This document shows positions 1-10,100 of a stretch of 38,715 nt of DNA, piece after piece (the stretch's first letter is position 1; every line of letters starts with the position of its first letter). The stretch is from the NCBI RefSeq assembly GCF_000434895.1, contig NZ_FR892822.1:35006-73720 (forward strand). The letters run 5' to 3'. The stretch is from Phascolarctobacterium succinatutens CAG:287 (lineage in GTDB: Bacteria > Bacillota > Negativicutes > Acidaminococcales > Acidaminococcaceae). The notes beneath the pieces were generated by a model that saw only the letters and a program-made list of their open reading frames with translations, did no database searches and was not told where the DNA came from. Made by a program: the position numbers and the translations under genes.

Positions 1-230
1 AGGGCTCCTAGCAGTACGAGTATGTACGGCGTCGTCGCCCTTCCTCGTCTCCGGCATCTTCCCGGCTACCTAGAGAAGGAGAAAAATAGGTAAGACACCG
101 TATACTTCGTCAAGGTCCTGGCGGTACTAATATGTACGGCGTTGTCGACCTTCCTCGTCTCCGGCATCTTCCCGGCTGCCTAGAGAAGGAGAAAAATAGG
201 TAAGACGCCATATACTTCGTCAGGGCTCCA
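1..230. repeat. Two tandem copies of a ~110-bp intergenic repeat
   Basis: Positions 11-110 recur at 121-220 with an exact 110-bp period and only scattered substitutions; the block TTCCTCGTCTCCGGCATCTT appears at 41-60 and again at 151-170. The tail at 221-230 (CAGGGCTCCA) resembles the start at 1-10, so the array may continue to the left of the window. A related element with about the same period lies at 6980-7111, sharing the elements GTACTA..GTACG.CGT and ACGCCAT. No protein of credible composition is encoded. I read it as a dispersed non-coding repeat family; its function is unknown. Confidence 0.8.
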
Positions 231-238
231 ATCAATTT

Positions 239-244
239 TATAAT
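239..244 (+). promoter_or_regulatory. Possible -10 box upstream of cdsA
   Basis: TATAAT lies just downstream of the last repeat copy, 24 bases before the cdsA start. No good -35 box is present at the right distance; the best candidate falls inside the repeat end. It may be a weak internal promoter of a longer operon. Confidence 0.3.
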
Positions 245-267
245 TCAAAGAAGGATGTATTTTAACT

Positions 268-1146
268 ATGTTAACACGTATTATTACCGGTGTAATCGGT
301 ATTATTGCGGCAGTCGGCATTATCACTAAGGGTGGCATGCTTTTTAATGCTGCTGTTGCGGTTTTGGCTGCTGTGGCCTGGTACGAATACCACAAGATGG
401 TAGAGAACAAGGGCTATCATGCCTACACGCTGACCGGCGGCGTGGGCGCACTGCTGATGGTGCTGGTTGCCGGTGCAGGCTATTATTTTGAGCTGGAGGG
501 CGTTTATACGCTGGCATTCATTTTGATGCTCACAGCGCTGTTCTTCATTTTCAGCACGATTGAGGGCCTGTGGCTGCATTGCAACAGAGGCGAGCGGCAT
601 TGGGCAGAAAACAGTGCGCTTACTGCCTGGGGCATGCTGTACTGCGGTCTTTTGTTTGCGCACATTATTCTGTTGCGCACCTTTGACGGCGGTCCGCATA
701 TCGATTTGGGCTTCCGTGTATTTGAGTACGGCGAAATCTGCCTGTGGATTGTGCTTTTGGGCACCTGGGCCAGCGATACTTTTGCATATTTCTTCGGCCG
801 TGCCTTCGGCAAGACTCCGTTCTGCAGCGTCAGCCCGAAGAAATCCTTTGAGGGCGCTGTCTGCGGCTTTGTCGGCTGCTTTGTGACTGTACTGTTTCTG
901 TGCATTATCTGCTTGGGCATTGCCCTGTGGCATGCTGTGGCAGTGGCGCTGGCGGTGGCAATTTTTGCTCCGGTCGGCGATTTGATCGAATCCATTGTCA
1001 AACGCAGCTTTGATATCAAGGATTCCGGTAAGATTTTCCCAGGTCACGGCGGTGTGCTGGACCGTTTCGACAGCCTGCTGTTTACGGCACCGGTTGTGTA
1101 TTATCTGCTGATGATTATCAGCGCTTTATCTATGTTTCAAGAATAG
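268..1146 (+). CDS. cdsA: Phosphatidate cytidylyltransferase
   Basis: An integral membrane enzyme that makes CDP-diacylglycerol from phosphatidic acid and CTP, the branch-point precursor of bacterial phospholipids. The 292-residue protein is mostly hydrophobic helices. The CDP-alcohol-forming family signature is complete near the C-terminus, residues 242-268: S-x-x-K-R, then K-D-S-G, then PGHGGVLDRFD. A second conserved stretch, SDTFAYFFGR, lies near residue 169. An AAGGAT ribosome site sits about 13 bases before the ATG. It is followed after 10 bases by dxr, as in many Firmicutes (usually uppS-cdsA-dxr-rseP). Here repeats precede it, so uppS is not immediately upstream. Identification is firm. 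Confidence 0.96.
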   Translation: MLTRIITGVIGIIAAVGIITKGGMLFNAAVAVLAAVAWYEYHKMVENKGYHAYTLTGGVGALLMVLVAGAGYYFELEGVYTLAFILMLTALFFIFSTIEGLWLHCNRGERHWAENSALTAWGMLYCGLLFAHIILLRTFDGGPHIDLGFRVFEYGEICLWIVLLGTWASDTFAYFFGRAFGKTPFCSVSPKKSFEGAVCGFVGCFVTVLFLCIICLGIALWHAVAVALAVAIFAPVGDLIESIVKRSFDIKDSGKIFPGHGGVLDRFDSLLFTAPVVYYLLMIISALSMFQE

Positions 1147-1156
1147 AGGATAGCAA

Positions 1157-2308
1157 ATGAAGAATATTTCTATTTTGGGCAGTACAGGCTCTATCGGTCG
1201 TCAGACCTTGGAGGTTGCTGCTGCCAATCCTGAAAAGCTGAAGGTACGCGCGTTGGCTGCGCATAAAAGCGATGAGCTTTTGGAGCAGCAGATTAAGCAG
1301 TTTGAGCCTGATATTGCCGTTTTGACGGATAAGGACGCTGCTAAGCGCTTGGCTGACCGCTATCACGGCAAAACGGAAATCTTAGCCGGGGAGGAAGGCC
1401 TTCTGGCTGCTGCTACCTACGAGGGAGCGGATACGGTGCTTGGTTCCATGGTAGGCTATGCCGGCCTGCGTCCGACGTTGGCTGCTATTGCCTGCGGCAA
1501 GAACATTGCGCTGGCCAATAAGGAAACACTTGTTGCTGCCGGCAGCATTGTTATGGAGGCTGTGCGTAAGCACGGTGTAAGCCTGACTCCTGTGGACAGT
1601 GAGCACAGCGCTATTTTCCAATCTCTGCGCGGCGGTACGGAAAAGGAAGTCAAGCGCCTGATTATTACGGCGAGCGGCGGTCCCTTCCGCGGTAAAAAAC
1701 GCAGTGAGCTGGAAAATGTAACGCTGGCGCAATGCCTCAATCACCCAAACTGGAGTATGGGGCAGAAGGTAACGCTTGATTCCTCTACATTGGCCAATAA
1801 GGGCCTGGAGGTTATGGAGGCACATTGGCTGTTTGATATGCCCTATGATAAAATTGCGGTTGTTGTACATCCGCAGAGCATTGTACACAGTCTGGTAGAA
1901 TTCTGCGACGGCAGTGTGATTGCGCAGCTGGGTGTGCCTGATATGCGTTTGCCGATACAGTTCGCTTTGAGCTGGCCGGAACGCTATAATTACAGCTTTG
2001 AACAGCTTGATCTTGTTGCTGTGGGTAATCTTACCTTTGAAGCACCTGATTTAGAAGCATTTCCTTCCTTGAAGATTGCTATTGACTGCGGTAAGGCCGG
2101 TGGCACTCTGCCCTGTGCCTTCAATGCTGCCAACGAGGAGGCTGTATATGCCTTTTTGGCAGGCAAAATTAAATATCTGGATATCCCGTATATCACTGCT
2201 ACGGTTACAGCGCAGCACAACAATGTTCTGCGTCCGCAGCTGGAGGATATTGAAGCAACGGATGCCTGGGCGCGTGCTGCTGCCAAAGGGGTTATTGCTA
2301 AATTATAG
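1157..2308 (+). CDS. dxr: 1-deoxy-D-xylulose 5-phosphate reductoisomerase
   Basis: Catalyses the first committed step of the MEP isoprenoid pathway: NADPH-dependent rearrangement and reduction of DXP to MEP, in the cytoplasm. The 383 residues match the family length. The Rossmann motif GSTGSIG is at residues 8-14 and NKETLVAAG starts at 121. The metal ligands are visible as D147 and E149 in DSEHS and E218 in NKGLE, equivalent to the E. coli D150/E152/E231 set. SGGPFR and PNWSMG blocks lie between them. It sits between cdsA and rseP in the same operon; the later MEP gene ispG is two genes downstream. Confidence 0.97.
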   Translation: MKNISILGSTGSIGRQTLEVAAANPEKLKVRALAAHKSDELLEQQIKQFEPDIAVLTDKDAAKRLADRYHGKTEILAGEEGLLAAATYEGADTVLGSMVGYAGLRPTLAAIACGKNIALANKETLVAAGSIVMEAVRKHGVSLTPVDSEHSAIFQSLRGGTEKEVKRLIITASGGPFRGKKRSELENVTLAQCLNHPNWSMGQKVTLDSSTLANKGLEVMEAHWLFDMPYDKIAVVVHPQSIVHSLVEFCDGSVIAQLGVPDMRLPIQFALSWPERYNYSFEQLDLVAVGNLTFEAPDLEAFPSLKIAIDCGKAGGTLPCAFNAANEEAVYAFLAGKIKYLDIPYITATVTAQHNNVLRPQLEDIEATDAWARAAAKGVIAKL

Positions 2309-2351
2309 ACTGAAGGCCGGCAAAGCTTGCCGACTATCGTAAGGAGGTAAA

Positions 2352-3368
2352 ATGCTAACAATATTAGCCGCTGTTTTTGTTTTTGGTGTGCTGGTTACGG
2401 TACATGAATTCGGTCATTTTATTACGGCGAAGCTCACAGGTATGCGTGTTGATGAATTTGCCATTGGCTTCGGTCCTAAGCTGTATCAGCAAAAGGACGG
2501 CGATACTCTGTACAGCCTGCGGGCTATTCCGTTGGGTGGCTATAATAAAATCGCAGGTATGGATCCCGATGATCCGCCTGAACCAGGAACCTTTAAATCT
2601 AAGCCGATACCGTCCAGAATGCTGGTTATTCTGGCAGGTGCGCTGATGAATTTCCTGTTGCCTATTATTCTTTTCAGCGGTATTTTTATGCTGGAGGGCA
2701 GACAGGAGCTGGTGAATGAGCCAATCTTGGGCACTGTTGTAGACGGCATGGCTGCGGAAAGAGCAGGCCTGCGTAACGGCGACCGCATTCTGACGATTAA
2801 CAATAAGCCTGTCGCTACCTGGACTGAGGTTATTACCAATTTGCGTGCGAGCGGAACTAATCCGGTAACGCTGACTGCAGAAAGTAAGGGAGCTGTAAAA
2901 AGCTACACTATGACTCCGGTGTATGACAAGGAGGCCGGCCGTCCTTTAATCGGCATCAGCCCCAAGTTCAACAAGGTAAGTCTTGGCTTTTTTGGCTCGA
3001 TTAAAGAGGGCTGCGTCTATACCAAAAATATTATCGTTTCCATGCTGAATGGTCTGTACAAGATTGTTTCCGGTAAGGCTCCGGCTGAGGTGGCCGGTCC
3101 TATCGGTGTGGCGCAGATGGCCGGTCAGGTGGCGGAAAAGGGCATGCTGCCGTTGATTACCTTTGTTGCCTTTTTGAGCATCAACCTGGGCGTTATCAAC
3201 CTGCTGCCGCTGCCGGCACTTGATGGCGGACACTTTGTACTGCTGCTTTTGGAAGGCCTGCGCGGCAAACCGCTCGGCAGCAAGGCTATGACTAACATCC
3301 AGATGGTTGGTATTGCGCTGATTTTAGCGCTGACAGTATTTTCCACCTTTAAGGATATAACACGTTAA
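2352..3368 (+). CDS. rseP: RIP metalloprotease (site-2 protease, RseP/RasP type)
   Basis: A zinc intramembrane protease that cleaves membrane-embedded substrates such as anti-sigma factors and leftover signal peptides. The catalytic HEFGH motif is at residues 18-22 in the first transmembrane helix. One PDZ domain spans about 125-200 (core AAERAGLRNGDRILTINN). The second catalytic motif, LPALDGGH, carries D291. The 338-residue length fits a single-PDZ Firmicutes enzyme rather than the two-PDZ E. coli type. An AAGGAGG site precedes the ATG. The cdsA-dxr-rseP order is conserved in many bacteria. Confidence 0.95.
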   Translation: MLTILAAVFVFGVLVTVHEFGHFITAKLTGMRVDEFAIGFGPKLYQQKDGDTLYSLRAIPLGGYNKIAGMDPDDPPEPGTFKSKPIPSRMLVILAGALMNFLLPIILFSGIFMLEGRQELVNEPILGTVVDGMAAERAGLRNGDRILTINNKPVATWTEVITNLRASGTNPVTLTAESKGAVKSYTMTPVYDKEAGRPLIGISPKFNKVSLGFFGSIKEGCVYTKNIIVSMLNGLYKIVSGKAPAEVAGPIGVAQMAGQVAEKGMLPLITFVAFLSINLGVINLLPLPALDGGHFVLLLLEGLRGKPLGSKAMTNIQMVGIALILALTVFSTFKDITR

Positions 3369-3381
3369 GAGGTGAACGAAA

Positions 3382-4458
3382 GTGATAGAACGTAGAAAAA
3401 CCCGCCAGCTGCACGTAGGCAGCGTGGCTGTGGGCGGCGATGCTCCGATTGCCGTTCAGTCTATGACTAACACACATACAGACGATGCTGCTGCAACCTT
3501 GGAGCAGATTCAGCGTCTGGCAGATGCAGGCTGCGATATTATCCGCTGTGCCGTGCCTGATATGGCAGCGGCGGAGGGCCTGAAAACAATTTGTAAGGAA
3601 AGTCCGATTCCTGTCATTGCCGATATTCATTTTGATTATAAGCTGGCTTTGACAGCGATTGAAGCAGGCGTTGACGGCCTGCGCTTAAACCCCGGCAATA
3701 TCGGCGGTGAGGAGAAGGTGCGCGCTGTGGTGGAAGCAGCGAAGGAACGCAATATTCCTATCCGCATCGGTGTTAACGCCGGCTCTCTGCCGAAGGATTT
3801 GCTGGAAAAATACGGCCATCCCACCGCGGAGGCTCTTGTGGAGGCGGCTTGGCGCCACGTCCGCATTCTCGAAGCGATGGATTACCGTAACATTAAGATT
3901 TCACTCAAAGCGCATGATGTGCCGCTGACACTGGAGGCTTATCGTCTGATGGCAGCGCAGTGTGATTATCCGCTGCATGTCGGCATCACGGAGGCAGGCA
4001 CCGTCAACAGCGGTATTATCAAATCCGCAGTAGGCATCGGCACGCTGCTTGCCGAAGGCATCGGCGATACTATCCGCGTTTCTCTGACCGGTGACCCGGT
4101 GAACGAGGTGCGTGTGGCCTATGACATCCTGAAATCCCTTGGTCTGCGTGAGCACGGACCGACGTTAATCAGCTGTCCTACCTGCGGACGTACCCGCATC
4201 AGCCTGGAAAAGCTGGCACTGGAGGTTGAACGCCGTCTGGCAGGCATTGAAGAACCCATTACAGTTGCCGTTATGGGCTGTGTGGTCAACGGACCCGGTG
4301 AAGCACGTGAGGCTGACGTCGGCATTGCCGGCGGCATCGGCGAGGGACTTGTTTTCCGCAAGGGTGAAATCCTGCGTAAGGTTCCCGAAGATCAGCTTGT
4401 AAGCGAGCTGTTTGCTGAAATAGATAAAATTTTACTTGAGAGGAAGGTATCCCGTTAA
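3382..4458 (+). CDS. ispG: 4-hydroxy-3-methylbut-2-en-1-yl diphosphate synthase
   Basis: The [4Fe-4S] enzyme of the MEP pathway that reductively converts MEcPP to HMBPP. The 358 residues are of the short bacterial form. The cluster ligands are visible: C265 and C268 in SCPTCGRT and C300 in MGCVVNGPGE, with E307 as the fourth ligand position (E. coli C270/C273/C305/E312). The start is GTG at 3382, preceded by AGAGGTG. The stop overlaps the proS start by one base (TAATG), so the two are probably translationally coupled. Two MEP genes in one operon with cdsA suggests coordinated supply for envelope synthesis. Confidence 0.97.
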   Translation: MIERRKTRQLHVGSVAVGGDAPIAVQSMTNTHTDDAAATLEQIQRLADAGCDIIRCAVPDMAAAEGLKTICKESPIPVIADIHFDYKLALTAIEAGVDGLRLNPGNIGGEEKVRAVVEAAKERNIPIRIGVNAGSLPKDLLEKYGHPTAEALVEAAWRHVRILEAMDYRNIKISLKAHDVPLTLEAYRLMAAQCDYPLHVGITEAGTVNSGIIKSAVGIGTLLAEGIGDTIRVSLTGDPVNEVRVAYDILKSLGLREHGPTLISCPTCGRTRISLEKLALEVERRLAGIEEPITVAVMGCVVNGPGEAREADVGIAGGIGEGLVFRKGEILRKVPEDQLVSELFAEIDKILLERKVSR

Positions 4459-6167
4459 TGAAAGTTTCTAAAATGTATGCACCCACTCTGCGTGAGGTTC
4501 CGTCCGAGGCTGAAATCCCGAGCCATCAGCTGCTGCTGCGTGCCGGTTTTATGCGTAAATCCACCAATGGCATGTACACCTATCTGCCGCTGGCTTGGCG
4601 TGTTATTAAAAAAATCGAAAATATTATCCGTGAAGAGATGGACCATGCAGGCTGCCAGGAAATCATGATGCCGATTATGCAGCCGGCAGAAATCTGGAAG
4701 GAAAGCGGCCGTTGGGACGCTTACGGCGCAGAAATGGTACGCTTGAAGGACCGTCACGGCCATGAATACTGCCTTGGTCCTACCCACGAGGAAATGGTTA
4801 CTACCCTGGTTAAGAACGATGTACGTTCCTACCGTCAGCTGCCGCTGAACCTGTATCAGATTCAGGACAAATTCCGTGACGAACGCCGTCCGCGCTTCGG
4901 CCTGATGCGCAGCCGTGACTTCATCATGAAGGATGGCTATTCCTTCGACCGTGATGAAGCAGGTCTGGACGTTTCCTATAAGGCGATGTATGATGCTTAT
5001 GACAAAATCTTTACCCGCTGCGGTCTGAACTTCCGTCCGGTAGAAGCAGACAGCGGTGCTATTGGCGGTACCGGCAGCCATGAGTTCATGGTGCTGGCAG
5101 ACAGCGGTGAAGCAGAAATTACCTACTGCACCAAATGCGATTACGCTGCCGATATCGAAAAGGCAGAGCTGTACCCGCTGGAAGCTCCGGCAGAAGAAAT
5201 GCAGGAGCTGAGCGAGGTTGAAACTCCGAACTGCAAGACTATTGCCGATGTTTGCGCTTTCCTTAACGCTCCGATTGAAAAATCCGTAAAGGCTGTTGCT
5301 TACCAATGCGAAAAAGGCCTGGTACTGTGCTTCGTTCGCGGTGACCACGAGGTTAACGAAACCAAAGTACAAAACACCGTAGGCGCAGTTGAGCTGGAAA
5401 TGGCAGAGGCAGAGCTGCTGGCTAAAGCCGGCACTGTTGGCGGTTACATGGGACCTGTAGGCCTTGACCCCGAAAAGGTTATTATCGTTTGCGATGCAAC
5501 CGTTATGAATATGCACAATGTTTGCTGTGGTGCTAACCATGAAGGCTTCCACTACATCAACGCTAACCCGGGACGTGACTTCACTCCGACCTACGTTGCC
5601 GATATCCGTCTGATGGCTGAAGGCGATCCCTGCCCGCACTGCGGCGCTCCGATTGCTAAGGCTCGCGGCATTGAAGCAGGTCAGGTATTCAAGCTGCACA
5701 CCAAATACAGTGCAGCTATGAAATGCACCTATCTGGATGAAAACGGCAAAGAGCAGCCGATGGTAATGGGCTGCTACGGTATCGGCGTAGGCCGTACTAT
5801 GGCTGCCTGCGTTGAACAGAGCCATGATGTCGACGGTATGATCTGGCCTGTTGCTATCGCTCCGTATGAAGTGCTTGTTGTACCTGTAAACGTAAAGGAT
5901 GAAGCATCCTTCGCTAAGGCTGAGGAAATCTATAACGAGCTGCACAAGGCAGGCGTTGAGGTTGTTATCGACGACCGCAAGGAGCGTCCGGGCGTAAAAT
6001 TCAAGGACGCAGATTTAATCGGCTATCCGCTGCGCGTAGTTGTAGGTCCTAAGACTCTGCAGACCGGCGAGCTGGAAGTAAAAGTTCGTAAGACCGGCGA
6101 AGTAAGCATGCTGCCGTTGGATAGTGACTATATCGCTGCTATCAAGGAGATGCTGCAAAAGCTGTAA
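4458..6167 (+). CDS. proS: Prolyl-tRNA synthetase, bacterial type with editing domain
   Basis: Charges tRNA-Pro with proline. The 569 residues have the bacterial order: class II catalytic core, INS editing insertion at about 230-385, core again, C-terminal anticodon-binding domain. Class II motif 2 is FRDERRPRFG at about residue 139, and motif 3 is GCYGIGVGRT at about 438. The INS domain is visible through GDHEVNETK and CDATVMNMHNV-like blocks. It is the last gene of the cdsA-dxr-rseP-ispG-proS run, the usual position in Firmicutes. Confidence 0.97.
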   Translation: MKVSKMYAPTLREVPSEAEIPSHQLLLRAGFMRKSTNGMYTYLPLAWRVIKKIENIIREEMDHAGCQEIMMPIMQPAEIWKESGRWDAYGAEMVRLKDRHGHEYCLGPTHEEMVTTLVKNDVRSYRQLPLNLYQIQDKFRDERRPRFGLMRSRDFIMKDGYSFDRDEAGLDVSYKAMYDAYDKIFTRCGLNFRPVEADSGAIGGTGSHEFMVLADSGEAEITYCTKCDYAADIEKAELYPLEAPAEEMQELSEVETPNCKTIADVCAFLNAPIEKSVKAVAYQCEKGLVLCFVRGDHEVNETKVQNTVGAVELEMAEAELLAKAGTVGGYMGPVGLDPEKVIIVCDATVMNMHNVCCGANHEGFHYINANPGRDFTPTYVADIRLMAEGDPCPHCGAPIAKARGIEAGQVFKLHTKYSAAMKCTYLDENGKEQPMVMGCYGIGVGRTMAACVEQSHDVDGMIWPVAIAPYEVLVVPVNVKDEASFAKAEEIYNELHKAGVEVVIDDRKERPGVKFKDADLIGYPLRVVVGPKTLQTGELEVKVRKTGEVSMLPLDSDYIAAIKEMLQKL

Positions 6168-6177
6168 AAATAACTCA

Positions 6178-6213
6178 GTTCCCGTGTCTGCGCCCGGCGC
6201 AGGCAGAGGGAAC
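6178..6213 (+). terminator. Hairpin between proS and the MgtC-like gene
   Basis: GTTCCC pairs with GGGAAC at the outer ends, and CTGCGC-CCG-GCGCAG forms an inner perfect 6-bp stem. There is no T run after it, so it is not a textbook intrinsic terminator. It could be a leader structure for the MgtC-like gene, whose ribosome site begins about 10 bases downstream, or an operon-end structure. Confidence 0.5.
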
Positions 6214-6236
6214 GGAAGCTGTGAGGTGATACTGGC

Positions 6237-6968
6237 ATGGATTTGATTAATACTTCTTTTTTGCATAACAAAGAGGTTGTTATGGTTATCAGGCTGGTTG
6301 TTGCTGCAATTCTCGGTGGTATTGTCGGTATAGAAAGAGGCAGTGGCGACCGTCCTGCCGGTTTCCGTACACATATTCTTGTGTGCGTGGGCTCGGCGCT
6401 GTTTATGCTTGTTTCGCTTTACGGCTTTGATGATGTTTATCCTCAGACTGCCAAGCTGGAGGAGGATATCGGCCAACGCCGTGACTCGGCGCGTATTGCA
6501 GCCCAGGTTGTCAGCGGCATAGGCTTTCTCGGCGCAGGCACCATTCTGCACGAGGGTTTAACTATCCGCGGTCTGACAACTGCTGCCAGCCTGTGGATGG
6601 TTTCCGCAATCGGTCTTGCTGCCGGCAGCGGTATGTACTTCCTCAGCAGCGTGGCAACCATTATCACTATGATAACTCTAGTTACCTTCCATACCTGGGA
6701 AAAGCGTTTTGCAGTCAACAGCCGCAGCGACCGCCAGTTTGTCCGCATTATTACTACCAACAGGTCGGGTGCTATTACCGATGTTACAGGGTTTCTGTCA
6801 CTCAATGGTGTGCAGGTGAAATCGTTGAACGTTAAGCGTGATAAGGAAAAGAACCGTCTGGTGCTGGAGGTCTTTCTGAAGCTTGGCAAAACTGCGCCCG
6901 ATGGCGGAGATATTGTCAAGGGGTTGCAGGGGATTGAGGGTGTGGTTGGTGTCGAAAACATGCGATAA
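6237..6968 (+). CDS. MgtC/SapB family membrane protein
   Basis: An inner-membrane protein of the MgtC/SapB family, linked in other bacteria to Mg2+ limitation, acid survival and ATPase control; the biochemical role is unsettled. The 243 residues show the family core: GGIVGIERGSGDRPAGFRTH near residue 24, then RIAAQVVSGIGFLGAG and IRGLTTAASLWM. Several hydrophobic helices cover residues 15-155. The soluble C-terminal part (about 165-243) looks like the small ACT-like domain seen in many members. GAGGTG sits 8 bases before the ATG. The hairpin upstream separates it from proS, so it is probably a distinct transcription unit. Confidence 0.88.
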   Translation: MDLINTSFLHNKEVVMVIRLVVAAILGGIVGIERGSGDRPAGFRTHILVCVGSALFMLVSLYGFDDVYPQTAKLEEDIGQRRDSARIAAQVVSGIGFLGAGTILHEGLTIRGLTTAASLWMVSAIGLAAGSGMYFLSSVATIITMITLVTFHTWEKRFAVNSRSDRQFVRIITTNRSGAITDVTGFLSLNGVQVKSLNVKRDKEKNRLVLEVFLKLGKTAPDGGDIVKGLQGIEGVVGVENMR

Positions 6969-7161
6969 GCGAGATAAGCGATAGTACGCCATCTGCGTTG
7001 TTGCGTCGCCTCGACGTACTAAAAGTACGCCGTCGGCATCCGCCCTGGCATCTGACGCACTCTAGCGTATCTCAGAAAAAAAGAGGAAGATAGCACGCCA
7101 TCTGCGTTGTTATCCAATTCCTCCAACAACTTCTCACGTCATTATTAGGAAAGGATTTAAT
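6969..7161. repeat. Intergenic repeat element with ~109-bp direct repeat and palindrome
   Basis: GATAGTACGCCATCTGCGTT at 6980 recurs with one change at 7089, 109 bases away, the same period as the array at 1-230. Between them lies a perfect hairpin CGTACT-AAA-AGTACG (about 7014-7028). Outer inverted ends GAGATA (near 6971) and TATCTC (near 7068) bracket the first copy. No coding signal is present. The only other item in this gap is the polC ribosome site, AGGAAAGGAT at about 7147-7156. Confidence 0.7.
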
Positions 7162-10100
7162 GTGAATAAAAAATATTGTCTGATTCCTGATGAAGAAAAA
7201 TTTTATAGTTTTTTGGCTTCGCTGACCTTTTCCCCGGTGGAACTGATGCAGCTGAAGCTGATGCATATCAATCAGATTTGTGTAGACGAGTCTGCCTGTC
7301 AGTGGGAGGTACACTTCAGCTGTGCCGCCCATCTTACCGGCGGCTTGCTGCAGAAGGCGGCGCAGAAGCTTGCAGCCGCTTTTTCTTTGCAAAGTGTAGA
7401 TATGATTTGCGACGGCGATGGCTCCAAATGCCAGGTGATGCAACGCGAGCCGCAGGCAGAGGTAGAGATTACCGACTGCACGGGCGAGCCGCTGCCGGAG
7501 GAAATTCCTTTACCTCCCGAGCCGCCGGATATTGAAATCGGCGAAACTCTGCCGCCGGAGCCTCCATGTGAAACGTCCTATAACAATCCGGAGGAGGATC
7601 CGGATTATTTGCAGGCGATGGCTGCCTTATACGGTGAAAAGAAGGCTGACGGCCAGCTGTGGGGCAAAAAAATCAAGGGCACACCGCGTAAGCTGGATAC
7701 CGTGACTGAGGAAGAGCGCAACGTTGTTATTGAAGGTACCTTTGTCAAAAGCCTGGATAAGGACGGCGCGCTGCAGACCTTTATTGATAAGGAAACGCGC
7801 GTCGGTTCCATTGTGCTTACCTTTAACGTGAGCGATGATACCGGCGGTATTTTCGTTAAGCTGCGTTTTGACAAACGTGACGGCGGCGACCCGCGCAAGG
7901 AATGCAACGAGTTTAAAAATCTGCTGAAGCCCGGTATGCGCCTGCGTCTGCAGGGTGATGTTGCCCCCGACCGCTTTGCCTTTGACGAGATGTGCATGGT
8001 GCCTCGCGGCATTATGAAGCTCGATGCCAAGGAGGAGCGCATGGATAATGCCGAGGTCAAGAGGGTTGAGCTGCATTGCCATACGAAGATGAGTAAGCTT
8101 GATGGCCTGACGCCGATGGAGGGCTTGGTCAAGCAGGCTATCCGTTGGGGCCACAAGGCTTTGGCGATTACCGATCATGGCGTAGTGCAGGCCTTTCCGT
8201 TCTGCTTTGATGCGGCGGAAGGCAGTGACCTGAAGCTGATTTTCGGCATGGAGGGTTATCTTATCAGCGACCGCAAGACGAAGGACGATGCCGTTGATAC
8301 GGAAAATCCCGATGCTGTGACTAAGGGCAAAAGCAAAATCAGTAGCCATCATATTATTATTTTGGCGAAGAATGAGGTTGGTCTGCGTAATCTGTACCAG
8401 CTCGTTACTATCAGCCACTTGCGTTATCTGAATAAGCGTCCTCTGCTGCCACGCGCCGTTATCGAGGAGCATCGCGAGGGCCTGATTTTGGGCTCGGCCT
8501 GCGAGGCAGGCGAGCTTTATCGTGCGGTGCGCTTAGGTGCGAGCGATGAGGAGCTGGAGGAAATCGCCGACTTTTATGATTATCTGGAGATTCAGCCTAC
8601 GGGCAATAACCAGTTTTTAGTACGTGAAAATTACTGCACGGAGGAAGATTTGCGGGAGCATAACCGCAAAATCTATGAGCTGGGCAAGCGCTTAGGCAAG
8701 CTGACTGTGGCAACCTGCGACGTGCATTTCCTTAATCCTGAGGATGCGCAGCTGCGTGCGATTCTGCAGGCCGGTCAAGGCTACAAGGATGCGGATTTGC
8801 AGCCGCCGCTGTACTTGCACACTACGGAGGAGATGCTCGAGGAGTTCTCTTATTTGGGCGAGGATGCAGCCTACGAGGTTGTTGTTACCAATACCAATAA
8901 GATTGCGGATATGATTGAGCGTATTAAGCCTGTTCCCGACCGCGATCAGCTGTATTCACCTTCTATTCCCGGTGCGGAAGATGCCGTGCGTGATTTGTCC
9001 TATGCCAAGGCGCATGAATGGTACGGCGAAACGCTGCCGCAGATTGTTGAGGACCGCTTAAAGATGGAGCTGGATGCTATTATCGGCCACGGCTTCTCTG
9101 TATTGTATTACATTGCGCATAAGCTGGTTAAGCATTCTATCGACCGCGGTTACTTGGTAGGCTCGCGTGGCAGCGTAGGCTCGTCCTTTGTTGCTACGAT
9201 GCTGGATATTACCGAGGTTAATGCGCTGAAGCCGCATTACCGCTGTCCGCATTGCCGTCACAGCGAATTCTTTATGAACAATGAGGTAGACAGCGGCTTT
9301 GACCTGCCGCCGAAGGATTGCCCAGAATGCGGAACCAGAATGCTGCGCGACGGTCATGATATCCCGTTCGCGGTTTTCCTGGGATTCCACGGTGATAAGG
9401 TTCCTGATATCGATTTGAACTTCTCCGGCGGTATTGATCCCGATGATCCGTCCGCTATGTCCGACCAGAGTGTGGCGCACAAGTACACCGAGGAGCTTTT
9501 CGGCCGCGACAATGTTTGCCGCGCCGGTACGATTGCGACCATCGCCAACAAAACGGCGATAGGCTTTATCAGAAAATATTACGAGGCCAAGAATCTGCAT
9601 GTGCATCCTGCGCATGTGGCAGCGCTTGTCGAAGGCTTTGCCGGCATCAAGCGCACTACGGGCCAGCATCCCGGCGGCATCATGGTTGTGCCGCGTAATA
9701 TGGATATCCATTATATTACGCCGATGAACCGTCCTGCCGATGATAAGGACGGCACTACGATTACTACTCACTACGATTATCACAGCATCAATGACCGTCT
9801 GGTTAAGCTGGATATTCTGGGCCACGATGATCCGATGGTTCTGAAGATGCTGGAAAAATATTTGCAGGAGGATGTAGATCCCCACTTTGATCCCAAGAAG
9901 ATTCCTGTGGGCGATGAGGCAACGATGCGTATCTTCCAGGATACATCTTCCCTCGGCGTTACGCCGGAGCAGATTGACAGTGCCGTCGGCACCTTCGGTA
10001 TCCCGGAATGCGGCACCAAGTTTGTACGTCAGATGATCAGCGACGTACAGCCGAAGAAATTCAGTGAGGTTGTGCGTGTATCCGGTTATTCGCACGGTAC

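Noticed and set aside
4455..5945. A 496-codon reverse frame opposite proS
   Set aside because: It mirrors a fully conserved proS and has no domain signal.
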